26,679 bases of DNA. Source: Desulfobacterales bacterium (lineage in GTDB: Bacteria > Desulfobacterota > Desulfobacteria > Desulfobacterales > Desulfobacteraceae). Positions 1 to 8,457 of this stretch are shown piece after piece. A model generated the notes under the pieces. That model was not told the origin of the DNA. It was given only the letters and a program-made list of their open reading frames with translations, and searched no databases. Made by a program: the position numbers and the translations under genes. The stretch covers positions 1 to 26,679 of the forward strand of contig JAKSAU010001139.1 in assembly GCA_022361535.1 (NCBI GenBank), written 5' to 3'. The first letter of the stretch is position 1; every line of letters starts with the position of its first letter.

Positions 1-137
1 AAGCAGGTAGAAACCATTGAATCCAGGTTAGGATACCTGCTTACATACTTCGTACCATAATATAAAACCTTCATTTTTAAAAGTTAGAAATAAAGAATCT
101 GCAAATAGATATACAACAAGTGTTCAAATAGGTGTCG

Positions 138-302
138 TTATTGGGCTAACGTATAGCGCAATCCGCCAATGATAGATTCGAGCTTTTGCTTATATTCTTT
201 TTCAAAATAAGGTTTTAGGCTTTTAATCTCGTGATAAATCAAAAAAAGGGGGGATAAACATGACATGTTCCCCACCGGCTTTATGTTTAAATCAAACACC
301 AT
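138..302 (-). pseudogene. Possible 54-codon ORF or gene relic, unknown
   Basis: An open frame on the minus strand runs from an ATG at 302 to a TAA at 138-140. It is also open for four codons upstream of the ATG, back to a TGA. The predicted C-terminus is lysine- and glutamate-rich and looks protein-like (ending in GGLRYTLAQ), with a short hydrophobic stretch before it. No ribosome binding site precedes the ATG. I do not recognise the family. It could be the tail of a decayed gene or chance. Confidence 0.2.
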
Positions 303-355
303 GCGGTTGGCGATTTCATGTCAATTTTGTTCAATACACACAGGATGACCTGGAT

Positions 356-361
356 TATAAT
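356..361 (+). promoter_or_regulatory. Candidate -10 box for the DMT exporter gene
   Basis: A perfect TATAAT lies 37 bases before the ATG at 398. The -35 region 17 bases upstream (AATACA) matches the consensus poorly, so the promoter is tentative. An AGGAG ribosome binding site follows at 383-387. Confidence 0.35.
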
Positions 362-397
362 GCTTTCGAGAATCTAAAATTATAGGAGAAATGCATT

Positions 398-1255
398 ATG
401 CCTTATATCTATGCCATGGGTGCAGTATTATGTTGGGCCAGCCTGCCTGCAGCTATCGGGTCCGGACTCACGGGCTTAAGTGTTCCTGCCCTTATGGCCA
501 TCAGCTTTACCAGTGCCGCATTATTTCTATACGTCCGGGATATCATTGCAACCCGGTCCTTTTATTTATATTTTCCTGGTATCCGTGCCAGTTTTTTAGG
601 GGTCTGGGGGATTTTTCTCTATCATTTTCTCTACTACAAAACCATGGACCTTGCACCCATGGCAGAAGGAACAATTTTGGCTACCACATGGTCCTTCTGG
701 ATTGTTGTTTTCTCTTCTATCATCACATTAAAGAAAATCAAACCGGCCATTCTGGCAACTGCATTACTGGGATTGGCAGGGGCGGCCATGGTAATTGCAA
801 CAGGAAAAACCCTGTCCTTTGATTCCGGACACATGATTGGATATGGTTTTGCCCTAACCTGCGGACTGATCTGGAGCAGTTTCAGTGTAACCCTGCCCCT
901 GTTCAAGCTTAAAAAAGACCCAATGACCACATTTACCCTTTACGCTGCAGTGATATCCCTTATCATTTATTGGTTAGAACCTGCAGCCAGCCTGCCAGGT
1001 AAAAAAGCCATACTATCAGCTGTATATCTGGGTTGTGTGCCTCTTGGGCTGTCTTTCTTTTTCTGGAACAGGGCATTGACTACCGGCAATCTCACGATAA
1101 TCGGTTACCTGACATACCTGACACCGCCTTTGGCAGTTCTCATGGTAAGCCTTATCCATGGCCAAAAGGTATCAGCCCAGGTATTGGCCGGTATGGGAGT
1201 AATCATTACTGCGGCAGTCATGGGGAAACTGTTTATGGACAAAGCCGAACAATAA
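398..1255 (+). CDS. DMT/EamA-family transporter
   Basis: This 285-residue, very hydrophobic protein is a predicted inner-membrane carrier of the drug/metabolite transporter superfamily. It shows two halves typical of paired EamA domains. The first runs to about residue 140 and contains FLYHFLYYKTMDLAPMAEG, resembling the conserved end of the third and fourth helices. The second half is repeated at about 150-280, with a WNRALTTGNLT segment in the matching place. About ten membrane segments are expected, the usual number for the family. The start at 398 has AGGAG about ten bases upstream. An overlapping frame starting at 391 is a shadow. The substrate cannot be read from the sequence; members move amino acids, nucleotides or other metabolites. 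The gene stands alone and is convergent with acetate kinase. Confidence 0.88.
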   Translation: MPYIYAMGAVLCWASLPAAIGSGLTGLSVPALMAISFTSAALFLYVRDIIATRSFYLYFPGIRASFLGVWGIFLYHFLYYKTMDLAPMAEGTILATTWSFWIVVFSSIITLKKIKPAILATALLGLAGAAMVIATGKTLSFDSGHMIGYGFALTCGLIWSSFSVTLPLFKLKKDPMTTFTLYAAVISLIIYWLEPAASLPGKKAILSAVYLGCVPLGLSFFFWNRALTTGNLTIIGYLTYLTPPLAVLMVSLIHGQKVSAQVLAGMGVIITAAVMGKLFMDKAEQ

Positions 1256-1352
1256 TCTTTTCATTGATATCGGTTGATATGATATTGAAAAAAATCCTCA
1301 CTGATACTTTTCTTATAGGCAAAGCCGATATGTATAACGTTCAGTTTTACAT

Positions 1353-2543
1353 CTATTTTTTTCCTGTGATAAGCGCCAGGGTATGTTTAGCAATCATCAA
1401 TTCTTCGTTCGTGGGAATAACCCAGGTGGAAACAGTACTGTCTTCAGTGCTGATACGACCTACCCCGTTTCTGTTGGCCGCATGGTCCAGACAAATTCCG
1501 GTCCATGCTGCAGCCTGGCAGACCTTTTCGCGGATGTCCGGGGAACGTTCCCCAATCCCGGCAGTAAAAACAAGAGCATCCAGCCCGCCTAATGCAGCAG
1601 TCAGAGATCCCAATTCACGATTGACCCGGTAGATAAAAAGGTCCACGGCTTCCTGCGCCCTGGGATCATCACTTTCCAAAAGGAATCGCATGTCATTGCT
1701 GATCTGTGATACACCTAACAGACCGGATTCTTTGTACAGCAAGGTTTCAATTTCAGAAACAGACATTCCTTTTGCCTGCATAAGATAAAGCACGACACCC
1801 GGATCAAGGTTGCCGGTACGAGTGCCCATGGGCAGGCCGTCAAGGGCTGAAAACCCTAACGTACTGGCCACACTTTTACCGTCATGCATGGCGCACATGC
1901 TGGCCCCGCTACCCAGGTGGGCTACAATTACCCTGCCGGAAGCCATATCAGTGTCCATCTGCTTTAGTTTCATTGATATGTATTCATAAGACAGGCCATG
2001 AAAGCCATACCGTCTGACCCCTTCTTCTGAAAGGGCTCGCGGCAGGGCATATGCCTTGCCCACAGCCGGTATGGTTGAATGAAAGGCCGTATCAAAGCAG
2101 GCGACCTGAATTACCCCTGGATGCCGGTCTCCAATGGTACGTATGGATGCAAGGTTGTGGGGCTGGTGAAGCGGAGCCAAAGGGATGTATTGTTCCAGAA
2201 TCTTTAGTACCTCGTCATTTACAACCACCGGGGTACTGAAACGGGTTCCTCCGTGAACCACCCGGTGGCCGACCGCTACAATTTCAACTCCTTTGAAACG
2301 GTTCCCTATGGATTGGATAATCCTGTCCATCAGGTAGCTATGATCAACTTCAGCACGGTTTTCCCATTGATCATCAAAAACCGTGTTTCCTTGAGCATCT
2401 ACCGCAGACAGTCTTGGTGATACGCCGATCCCCTCAGCCTGACCGCAGCATATTAAATCAAGGTGGACTGTATCAGTCTCGAGAAACAATGAAAATTTAA
2501 TACTGGAGGAGCCGCCGTTAATGACGGCAATGCATTTTGTCAT
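1353..2543 (-). CDS. ackA: Acetate kinase
   Basis: The 396-residue protein matches the usual length of acetate kinase, the cytosolic enzyme that interconverts acetate plus ATP and acetyl phosphate plus ADP. The N-terminal NGGSSSIKFSL is the family's first phosphate-binding signature. VGHRVVHGGTRFS is the second signature, and MGTRTGNLDPG and FTAGIGERSPDIRE are the expected nucleotide- and substrate-site segments. The ATG at 2543 has an AAGGA site about nine bases upstream. The gene is not next to phosphotransacetylase (pta) in this window, so its partner must lie elsewhere. Propionate kinase belongs to the same family and cannot be fully excluded, but the sequence looks like standard AckA. 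Confidence 0.96.
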   Translation of the reverse strand: MTKCIAVINGGSSSIKFSLFLETDTVHLDLICCGQAEGIGVSPRLSAVDAQGNTVFDDQWENRAEVDHSYLMDRIIQSIGNRFKGVEIVAVGHRVVHGGTRFSTPVVVNDEVLKILEQYIPLAPLHQPHNLASIRTIGDRHPGVIQVACFDTAFHSTIPAVGKAYALPRALSEEGVRRYGFHGLSYEYISMKLKQMDTDMASGRVIVAHLGSGASMCAMHDGKSVASTLGFSALDGLPMGTRTGNLDPGVVLYLMQAKGMSVSEIETLLYKESGLLGVSQISNDMRFLLESDDPRAQEAVDLFIYRVNRELGSLTAALGGLDALVFTAGIGERSPDIREKVCQAAAWTGICLDHAANRNGVGRISTEDSTVSTWVIPTNEELMIAKHTLALITGKK

Positions 2544-2640
2544 ATGGTTTTTCCTTAAAACGTCATCCCGGTCCTGCGAATACTAAAAAAATATTCCTGT
2601 ATAACAATAAATGAGGACGAAATCGTTTTAAGCAAGCCAT

Positions 2641-2657
2641 TGATTCGATTTGAATCA
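2641..2657. repeat. Short inverted repeat upstream of ackA
   Basis: TGATTC and GAATCA form a 6-bp dyad with a 5-base centre, about 100 bases upstream of the ackA start. It could be an operator, but dyads this short are common in AT-rich intergenic DNA. Confidence 0.2.
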
Positions 2658-2735
2658 TCTGCTACCCGGTTCTTCTGACCTTTCTGCTGCTTTAACTGCA
2701 AAGACTTAAGGTTTTGATTTTCCGGCAAACTACTA

Positions 2736-2903
2736 TTACTTTTTAGAAGCAGCCATTTTAAGGGTTCCTGAAACCTTTTTTCCTACCGGCTTCTTTTTAG
2801 ATGCGGGTTTCGCAGCCTTTTTTTCAGGGGATGCAGCATAACCTTTACCCTTGACCTTGAGTTTACCAGGTGTTTCTGCTAAACCCGATCCATACTGGCA
2901 CAT
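2736..2903 (-). CDS. Small lysine-rich basic protein, doubtful
   Basis: An ORF of 55 residues from the ATG at 2903 (63 from an upstream ATG at 2927) ends in a strongly basic tail rich in Lys, Ala, Pro and Ser, with repeated KKxxKPASKKK-type patches resembling histone H1-like or nucleic-acid-binding tails. Neither start has a clear ribosome binding site, and the gene would be divergent from the lipoprotein gene at 2941 with almost no room for promoters. It may be a real small basic protein, the remains of a longer gene, or chance. I do not recognise a family. Confidence 0.3.
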   Translation of the reverse strand: MCQYGSGLAETPGKLKVKGKGYAASPEKKAAKPASKKKPVGKKVSGTLKMAASKK

Positions 2904-2940
2904 GATTTTTAGGAAGATATAGATCATAAGGATAAACGCT

Positions 2941-3381
2941 ATGAAACGTCACGTCGGATTTATGTTGGGTGTCGGCCTTTGTCTTGTTATCCAGGCCTGC
3001 ATCGTCACGTCTTACGGTCCTGACCAGGCCGAAATCACCTTTGAGGATACGTACTGGAAATTGACCAACATAACTGGCGGTCCTTTGGTGTCCCATGGCT
3101 CAGGTGATCTTTTTATTCAATTTCTGTCCGAAAACAACCGGGCAGCCGGATTCTCCGGATGCAATCATTTTACGGGATCATACACAGCCATGGAGAGAAA
3201 GTTGAAAATGGGGCCAATAGCCTCCACCAAGATGATGTGTGCGGATAAAATGACGCTGGAAATGGCGTTTCAAAAAGCAATCCATTCAGCGGGTGCCTAC
3301 AAAATCACAGACGATATATTGACTTTAGAGACTGTTGACGGAAAGGTATTGGCCACATTCCAGGCTGGAGAAAAACCTTAA
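2941..3381 (+). CDS. META-domain (HslJ-like) lipoprotein
   Basis: This 146-residue protein has a signal peptide ending in a lipobox (VIQAC, lipidated Cys20), so it is probably anchored in the envelope. The rest fits a META domain: a TYWKLTNITGG opening, the central FSGCNHFTGSY motif, the IASTKMMCADKM segment with the second conserved cysteine, and a C-terminal strand (DDILTLETVDGKVLATF). In this family the central and KMMC cysteines are typical. Members such as HslJ and heat-shock or motility-linked lipoproteins have no firm enzymatic role. AAGGAT lies about eight bases before the ATG. The gene is convergent with the hybrid kinase, leaving only 20 bases between the stop codons. Confidence 0.87.
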   Translation: MKRHVGFMLGVGLCLVIQACIVTSYGPDQAEITFEDTYWKLTNITGGPLVSHGSGDLFIQFLSENNRAAGFSGCNHFTGSYTAMERKLKMGPIASTKMMCADKMTLEMAFQKAIHSAGAYKITDDILTLETVDGKVLATFQAGEKP

Positions 3382-3401
3382 ATTAGAGTCAAACGCGTTT
3401 C

Positions 3402-5897
3402 CTAATTTACATGATTTTCAAGAACACTGCGGAGACATTCGGCCAACCTGGTATTGACTACCGGTTTCATAACAAAAGACTTTATGCCCATTGACTTGGC
3501 CTTTTCCTCGTTGATTATATCCGAATACCCTGTACACATGACAACAGGCATTTCCGGATTAATTTTCATGATTTCCCGGGATAGATCAGCACCTGTCATG
3601 CCGGGCATACCCATATCTGTTATAACAAGATCATAGGCACCAGGATTTTTCTTAAAGGATTCAAACGCACCGGTGCTGTCTGAGTAAGCAGTAACTTTAT
3701 ACCCCAGATTGGTCAGCATTTCTTTGAGCAGGATTAAAATCTGGGGTTCGTCATCAACCACAAGGATAGATTCATTTCCCCTGCGAATGGGTGATTCCAA
3801 TTCCATATCCGTATGGATTGCATCTTCATTGATTTGCGGCAGGTAGATATCAAAACAAGTTCCCTCTCCAAGGGTGCTCGAAACCATGATATGGCCCTTG
3901 AGACGTGTGACGATACTGTGAGCGATTGAAAGTCCCAGCCCCGTGCCTTTGCCCTTTTCTTTTGTAGTAAAGTAAGGCTCAAAAATTTTTTCCATCACGG
4001 AATCACTCATGCCATGCCCGGTATCTGATACCTGAATCAGGATGTAATCCCCTGATTTAAGAAAACGGTTCTCGACAAGAGAGTCTGAATCTACGCAAAC
4101 ACTCGACAGAGAAACGCGAAGCACGCCTCCCTGTTCCCCCATTGCATGATATGCATTTGTACACAGGTTCATGACCAGCTGATGAATTTGCGTGGGATCA
4201 GCCATTATAGGTTTGAGTCCCTGTTGAACCTGGTTTTCAATTTTTATAAATGTGGGCATGGTTGCCCGCAGCAGCTTTAATGTTTCCTTGATTATAGGGC
4301 CGGGCTGCAAACGGATATACTCTTGTTCTCCCTGCCGGCTGAAGGCTAAAATCTGGCCGACAAGGTCCTGGGCACGAACCGATGCTTTTTTAACTCTTTG
4401 CAGGTACCTTGCAATATCACCGTCTTTAGGAGAAATATTGATACACATATCGGTATACCCTAATATCGGAGAAAGGATATTGTTAAAATCATGTGCAATC
4501 CCTCCGGCCAGGACACCTAACGCTTCCATTTTCTGTAACTGAATAATCTGACTGTTAAACTCAGCTTGCTGGGCTTCGAACCTTTGCCTGCGATAGACAC
4601 TTCCGATCTGCTGGGCCACTCCCATAACCAAATGCTTGTCATTTCTCCCCAGTCTTTTTGGAGTGACCACATTACCTGCGACGATGATGCCAATGGGCGA
4701 GCCGTCTACTGAAATAGGGCAGGTAATAAAAGAAAACGGTTTTATAAGCTCTGCCAGATGAAAACTGCGCGGGGTTGATTTTACCTTGAGTTTTTTAAGA
4801 TCATTTACCAGTATTGCACGGTCCTGTTTAAAGGATTCATAAAAAACGCCTTCTGAAGGATCATCCAAAGAGACATTATATCCGCTGATAAAGTCACTTT
4901 CCTGGCGTGTAAACCCGTATCCGCCGCGATAGTTAAGATGGGTCTCATCCTCATTGGCAGTTAGAATCATTACCCGGTCATATTTTAGCCGTCGTCCGGT
5001 AATTTCGGCAATCCGGTCAAATATTTCTGCGTCCGGAGCTTCAATCCCAAGCGCTTGACCAATATCAATTATTACCCGGGAATTTTCTGCGTTAATCTCG
5101 ATTTGATTTAACAGGTCTTCACGGGTTTCATGAATACGCTGCAAAGATCGTCTGAGCATGGTAGATTTGGCAACTTGGGCAGCCCATCCCAATCCTAAAA
5201 AAAGGACCAGAAAAGAAATCCAGGCCAAATCCGGTATTATACCGGATTCCATAGTTATAGACCCGATAAAGCCCGCAGCCCCAACAAAACCTGACAGCCA
5301 GGAAAGGCGGCTGAGTATGATATAGGCTGTATCTTTCCATGAAATAACATACCTGCAGCTCTGTCCCCCGTCAAAAATACATTCGGGATGAGAAATAGAA
5401 ATATCCGTATGATAAAAAAGATCTGCGAGCCCCCTGAAAACTCCCAAGCGGTTCTGACACTGGAATTTTTCTTCGTTTACCCCTGGGTTAGGAGTGACAG
5501 TGATTTCAATCCTGTTTCGGCCCATTTTCCGGGTGGTATAGGTTGTGGACCGGTTAAGCCGCTTTGCATATTTCCCGATCATTCCAAATGCACGGCTGAT
5601 GCCACCGATGGAAATAACAAACCCACGTATTTCACCAAAACACTTTGGGTCGGCAACAAACCGTCCTGCTTCCCGAGCGATTTTCAGGTTATCTGTCAAC
5701 ATGCTCAACCGCTCATGGAAACGGTTTATCTGAGTCTGTGTAAACCAAACCGAATAATCACCGAGCTCATAGTTTTCTATGCCGGCATACTCCATGAGAT
5801 CATCAATCCGGATATCAGGATATTTTTCGTTTATCAGTTTGACATAGGCATCAAGGAACAGGCTGTTATAGAGTTCTTTTTCTCTTTCGGTATCCAT
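3402..5897 (-). CDS. Membrane hybrid histidine kinase with GAF and receiver domains
   Basis: This 831-residue sensor kinase is built, in order, from: an N-terminal sensory region (about 1-188) whose end carries a Cys pair (C173, C181) in a HPECIFDGGQSCRYVIS context resembling V4R or related ligand-binding domains; two membrane helices (about 190-245); a short coiled linker; a GAF-like domain (about 275-435); a HisKA domain with phospho-acceptor H469 in GGIAHDFNN; an ATPase domain with N-box N577/N581, DTGHGM at 625-630 and GTGLGL at 651-656; and a C-terminal receiver with D715/D716, phospho-acceptor D761 and K811. All catalytic residues are present, so it should be active. The receiver has no output domain, so phosphate may pass to a separate regulator not found nearby, or the receiver may tune the kinase. 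The signal sensed is unknown. Confidence 0.93.
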   Translation of the reverse strand: MDTEREKELYNSLFLDAYVKLINEKYPDIRIDDLMEYAGIENYELGDYSVWFTQTQINRFHERLSMLTDNLKIAREAGRFVADPKCFGEIRGFVISIGGISRAFGMIGKYAKRLNRSTTYTTRKMGRNRIEITVTPNPGVNEEKFQCQNRLGVFRGLADLFYHTDISISHPECIFDGGQSCRYVISWKDTAYIILSRLSWLSGFVGAAGFIGSITMESGIIPDLAWISFLVLFLGLGWAAQVAKSTMLRRSLQRIHETREDLLNQIEINAENSRVIIDIGQALGIEAPDAEIFDRIAEITGRRLKYDRVMILTANEDETHLNYRGGYGFTRQESDFISGYNVSLDDPSEGVFYESFKQDRAILVNDLKKLKVKSTPRSFHLAELIKPFSFITCPISVDGSPIGIIVAGNVVTPKRLGRNDKHLVMGVAQQIGSVYRRQRFEAQQAEFNSQIIQLQKMEALGVLAGGIAHDFNNILSPILGYTDMCINISPKDGDIARYLQRVKKASVRAQDLVGQILAFSRQGEQEYIRLQPGPIIKETLKLLRATMPTFIKIENQVQQGLKPIMADPTQIHQLVMNLCTNAYHAMGEQGGVLRVSLSSVCVDSDSLVENRFLKSGDYILIQVSDTGHGMSDSVMEKIFEPYFTTKEKGKGTGLGLSIAHSIVTRLKGHIMVSSTLGEGTCFDIYLPQINEDAIHTDMELESPIRRGNESILVVDDEPQILILLKEMLTNLGYKVTAYSDSTGAFESFKKNPGAYDLVITDMGMPGMTGADLSREIMKINPEMPVVMCTGYSDIINEEKAKSMGIKSFVMKPVVNTRLAECLRSVLENHVN

Positions 5898-6030
5898 ATC
5901 ACCGTTAATCCAGGTTTCCGGTGCATTTTTTAATTACAACCAATGTCCACAACATTAGCTCGACCATCGTGATATCCTACGCCCTATTGATCCCAAAAGT
6001 CAAAGAGAACCCCAAAGAAGCCAAAAAAAA

Positions 6031-7152
6031 TTATGCTGGATTATATATAGGAGATTGTTTCTCATATCGTTTGATCACCGGGGAAAACACCCTCATCATA
6101 TATCGCTTCCACATTTTGAAACCTTTATTGAGCCAGAGCCCCTGGTAATACTGCCGGGTCTTAACACCGCCTAAATCGGATAGAGGGCCAACACAGGTAT
6201 TATCGGCTAACACAACAAGGTGATGGATTGGATACTCCGGGAAGGCCCCTTGGTCAAAATAAGCCCGGGCAGCTTTTGCCAAAAGAATACGGCAAATTTC
6301 CTTTCTTTGAGTCAGGTTCAGTTCCGGACAAACCATGATATCGCATCGATTTTCAAGAAAACTGAAGTTAAATCCAAACGGTCCCCGATGAGCAACAACC
6401 ATGCCTTTAGGCGAACCTGTCGCTTTGTCCTGTGCTATCCATACGAAGCGTTTCCTGCGCAATCCAAGCTTCTGATACATACTGTCAAGCCCGGACAACT
6501 CAAAGTCACAGCTATTCAACTCTTCGGCCATGCAATATGCAGAACCACGACATTGTTCTGCTATAAATTTGACATTGGCAATATCTTTTTTTTTGCACCG
6601 GATTACACTGAAGTCCAGAGATACGGATCTTAGTGGGGTTGGATCTATCATTATATAATTCAGTAGATGAGACGATGCTTTATCCTCCCCGAGCACCCGA
6701 TCCATACGGCCATAGATTTTCATGGCAAAACTGTTGGTAGGGCTGTACCAATTCTGGGCGCAATCATAGTCCAGATACACGCCTTCGTCCTGAGCACTGA
6801 GCAGGAGGCAAAGTACACCGGCAGCATGCTGGTCTGATGTTAGATGTTGAGACTGCCATCCCTGAGCCGTTGTCCGCCATGCAGACAAGGTACCCATTTT
6901 ATTAAACCGTTCTTCGCGATAAACAAGGGTCCATAACACCCCACGCCCCCCTGCCCAACCCTTTTCCCAATTCTCACGGATCAGTTCAATGTGGGGAGAA
7001 AGCTTCTTGAGTTTTTCCGGATATAAAAAGCCCACCTCAAAGTAATGTGAATAGAGTTCTTCAAAGGATAGGCTATTGGCAGGCATAAGTTTGAGATGAG
7101 GGGTGACGAAACGGGTTTCAAAAAAAAGGGTAGGGTCTGGAAGAGATATCAT
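6031..7152 (-). CDS. GNAT-like acyltransferase-related protein, function unknown
   Basis: This 373-residue soluble protein is not a textbook enzyme. It begins with a FEVGFLYPEKL segment followed by an IRENWEKGW patch, then has a central NWYSPTNSFAMKIYGRM motif and an acetyltransferase-like second half. I associate this arrangement from memory with large GNAT-related proteins of bacteria and cyanobacteria that sit with methyltransferase or PilZ partners; that link is not proven here. I chose the ATG at 7152 because it overlaps the upstream TGA as ATGA, typical of translational coupling. A codon at 7170 would give six more residues. The first residues (MISLPDPTLFFETRF) also resemble the last strands of a class I methyltransferase, so this protein may once have been fused in frame to the upstream fragment. 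Confidence 0.6.
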   Translation of the reverse strand: MISLPDPTLFFETRFVTPHLKLMPANSLSFEELYSHYFEVGFLYPEKLKKLSPHIELIRENWEKGWAGGRGVLWTLVYREERFNKMGTLSAWRTTAQGWQSQHLTSDQHAAGVLCLLLSAQDEGVYLDYDCAQNWYSPTNSFAMKIYGRMDRVLGEDKASSHLLNYIMIDPTPLRSVSLDFSVIRCKKKDIANVKFIAEQCRGSAYCMAEELNSCDFELSGLDSMYQKLGLRRKRFVWIAQDKATGSPKGMVVAHRGPFGFNFSFLENRCDIMVCPELNLTQRKEICRILLAKAARAYFDQGAFPEYPIHHLVVLADNTCVGPLSDLGGVKTRQYYQGLWLNKGFKMWKRYMMRVFSPVIKRYEKQSPIYNPA

Positions 7153-7367
7153 CCGGGCTTGAATCCGCAACTACAGATGATCGAAGAATAGTGTTTACGG
7201 CATGCCCTTGAATTAAGTTCTGTTTTCTCGCCAAAACACGCCATTACCCCCCGGATGGCTGAGTCAAGGCCAGAAAATATACCATAATGATTTAAATAAT
7301 TATAACCCAGATCAATAAGGCATAAGGCACCACCCGGTTTTAGCTTAATATAAGTGTCTGTGCCCAC
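7149..7367 (-). pseudogene. Methyltransferase C-terminal fragment, probably truncated
   Basis: The 72-codon ORF starts at a GTG with AGAGGA about eight bases upstream, so it could be translated. Its LKPGGALCLIDL segment matches the strand after the SAM-binding region of class I methyltransferases, and CSCGFKPG about 50 residues later matches the usual ...GF... near their ends. The SAM-binding glycine motif and the whole N-terminal half are missing, and only about 60 bases separate it from the PP-loop gene. It therefore looks like the remains of a methyltransferase that lost its front by deletion. A one-base shift near the stop would join it to the next ORF. An unrelated small protein is the alternative. 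Confidence 0.4.
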
Positions 7368-7426
7368 TGACGAGTCCTCTTTATTTTCTAATGCCTAAAG
7401 GCAAAGTTTTATTATTACATTACGCC

Positions 7427-8257
7427 TCATATCATCCGCGTCACATAAGATGCCATTTCCTGGTTCTGAAAAAATTCCTTGTCCGGCAGGTCAAAAGATT
7501 TTTTTGCAAATTCAAAAACATCCTCATAAGTAAAATTCAACCCGAACAGTGAATAGTATTCAGCCAGAAGCCGTTTGGGACGATAGGATTTGAAACGGCA
7601 TTCTTTCGTTGTCAGGGGAATCCTCAACTCTGAGATCGCCGAACGGATGTCCGGATCATTGTAGTGAATTAGAGGTTTAAAAACCTGGAGCCCGTTTTCC
7701 ATGTCAAGCAGCGGATAAAACCGTTGCGCAATTTCAAGGAACCGTTCTTGGGGAAGCCTGCCTTGGTAAGAACCAGTCTCTTTGCTACCGAACTCAACCC
7801 GCAGGATATGTTCAACCACGGCACTGGCAAGATCCCATAAGGTATAGCCAATCACCACAACCATCTGTGACCAATCAGGCTCGTCAGCAGCGAAATGGGC
7901 GAAGAGTTCTGCTTTCTTAACATTACTGCAAACCACACACGGGCTTTCTCCTTTGTCAAGAAGGCCATCAAGACGGGCTTCATCTTCATCATGTCCTTGA
8001 TGCCAGGTTATTTCGATCCCACGATTCTGCCAATACAGACTCAACTGCTCCTGCTCTTCAGGAAGAAACACGTGACAGGGAAAGGCGACCCCATGGACAT
8101 CCAAGTGATATCCAAATTTGGACTGGGCCCGCTGGAGATAATCCAGCAGCAGGGATGAATCCTTACCCCCTGAAAAAGAAATAACAACATGTTTCTCCTC
8201 AAATGCTCCGAGTATCTGATTGTGCTTTTCTTGCCAGTCGAAATAGGACACCGACAT
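7427..8257 (-). CDS. PP-loop ATP-pyrophosphatase family protein (TtcA/PAPS reductase-like)
   Basis: The 276-residue cytosolic protein has the PP-loop SGGKDS at residues 29-34, used by this superfamily to adenylate a substrate for thiolation, amidation or sulfate reduction. A CVVC pair at 107-110 resembles the first cysteine pair of TtcA-type tRNA 2-thiolation enzymes. The second pair is missing: only one cysteine (C220) sits in a basic ECRFKSYRPKR segment. A bona fide TtcA with a three-cysteine Fe-S site plus C220 is thus possible but atypical. ATG at 8257 was chosen over GTG at 8263 because AGGGGG lies seven bases before it. It is the first gene of a probable operon with the two ORFs downstream. 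The true substrate is unknown. Confidence 0.75.
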   Translation of the reverse strand: MSVSYFDWQEKHNQILGAFEEKHVVISFSGGKDSSLLLDYLQRAQSKFGYHLDVHGVAFPCHVFLPEEQEQLSLYWQNRGIEITWHQGHDEDEARLDGLLDKGESPCVVCSNVKKAELFAHFAADEPDWSQMVVVIGYTLWDLASAVVEHILRVEFGSKETGSYQGRLPQERFLEIAQRFYPLLDMENGLQVFKPLIHYNDPDIRSAISELRIPLTTKECRFKSYRPKRLLAEYYSLFGLNFTYEDVFEFAKKSFDLPDKEFFQNQEMASYVTRMI

Positions 8258-8457
8258 AGGCACACCCCCTTTTTCTTATCTCTACGCCACGAAATAGAAA
8301 ACGCGTCTATTTTTTACCAATTTCAACAAACTGATTGTAACCATATTAATAGTATAGAAATATTTAAAAGAAACAAGCGAAAAGAATCTTATTGAGGAGC
8401 GGCAAACACGATCGCAATTAGAGAAAGGGGGCTATCCAGCAAGGAATTTTAAACAAC

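Larger units (their letters stand above)
1..397. other. AT-rich non-coding leader region
   Basis: No convincing gene lies here. Bases 1-9 (AAGCAGGTA) and 34-42 (TACCTGCTT) form a 9-bp inverted repeat with a 24-base loop, but no T-run follows, and the left arm starts at the window edge so its true length is unknown. A possible relic reading frame on the minus strand is listed separately (138-302). The right end holds a -10-like TATAAT at 356-361 ahead of the exporter gene. Confidence 0.5.

Noticed and set aside
1..42. Inverted repeat AAGCAGGTA/TACCTGCTT as a terminator or insertion-sequence end
   Set aside because: No T-run follows, the left arm is cut by the window edge, and no transposase gene or direct repeat is visible. 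It cannot be assigned.
391..822. 143-residue plus-strand ORF overlapping the DMT exporter
   Set aside because: It lies in another frame of the exporter gene. Its product is rich in Cys, His and Tyr with no domain pattern, whereas the exporter frame is coherent and has the better ribosome binding site.
1256..1352. ATATCGG/CCGATAT dyad between the exporter and ackA genes as a terminator
   Set aside because: The 7-bp arms are more than 50 bases apart and no T-run follows, so it is probably chance.
5388..5933. 181-residue plus-strand ORF opposite the hybrid kinase
   Set aside because: It is antisense to well-supported kinase domains, has no ribosome binding site and no recognisable motif.
6220..6633. 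137-residue plus-strand ORF opposite the acyltransferase-like gene
   Set aside because: It is antisense to a coherent longer protein and lacks a start signal or motif.
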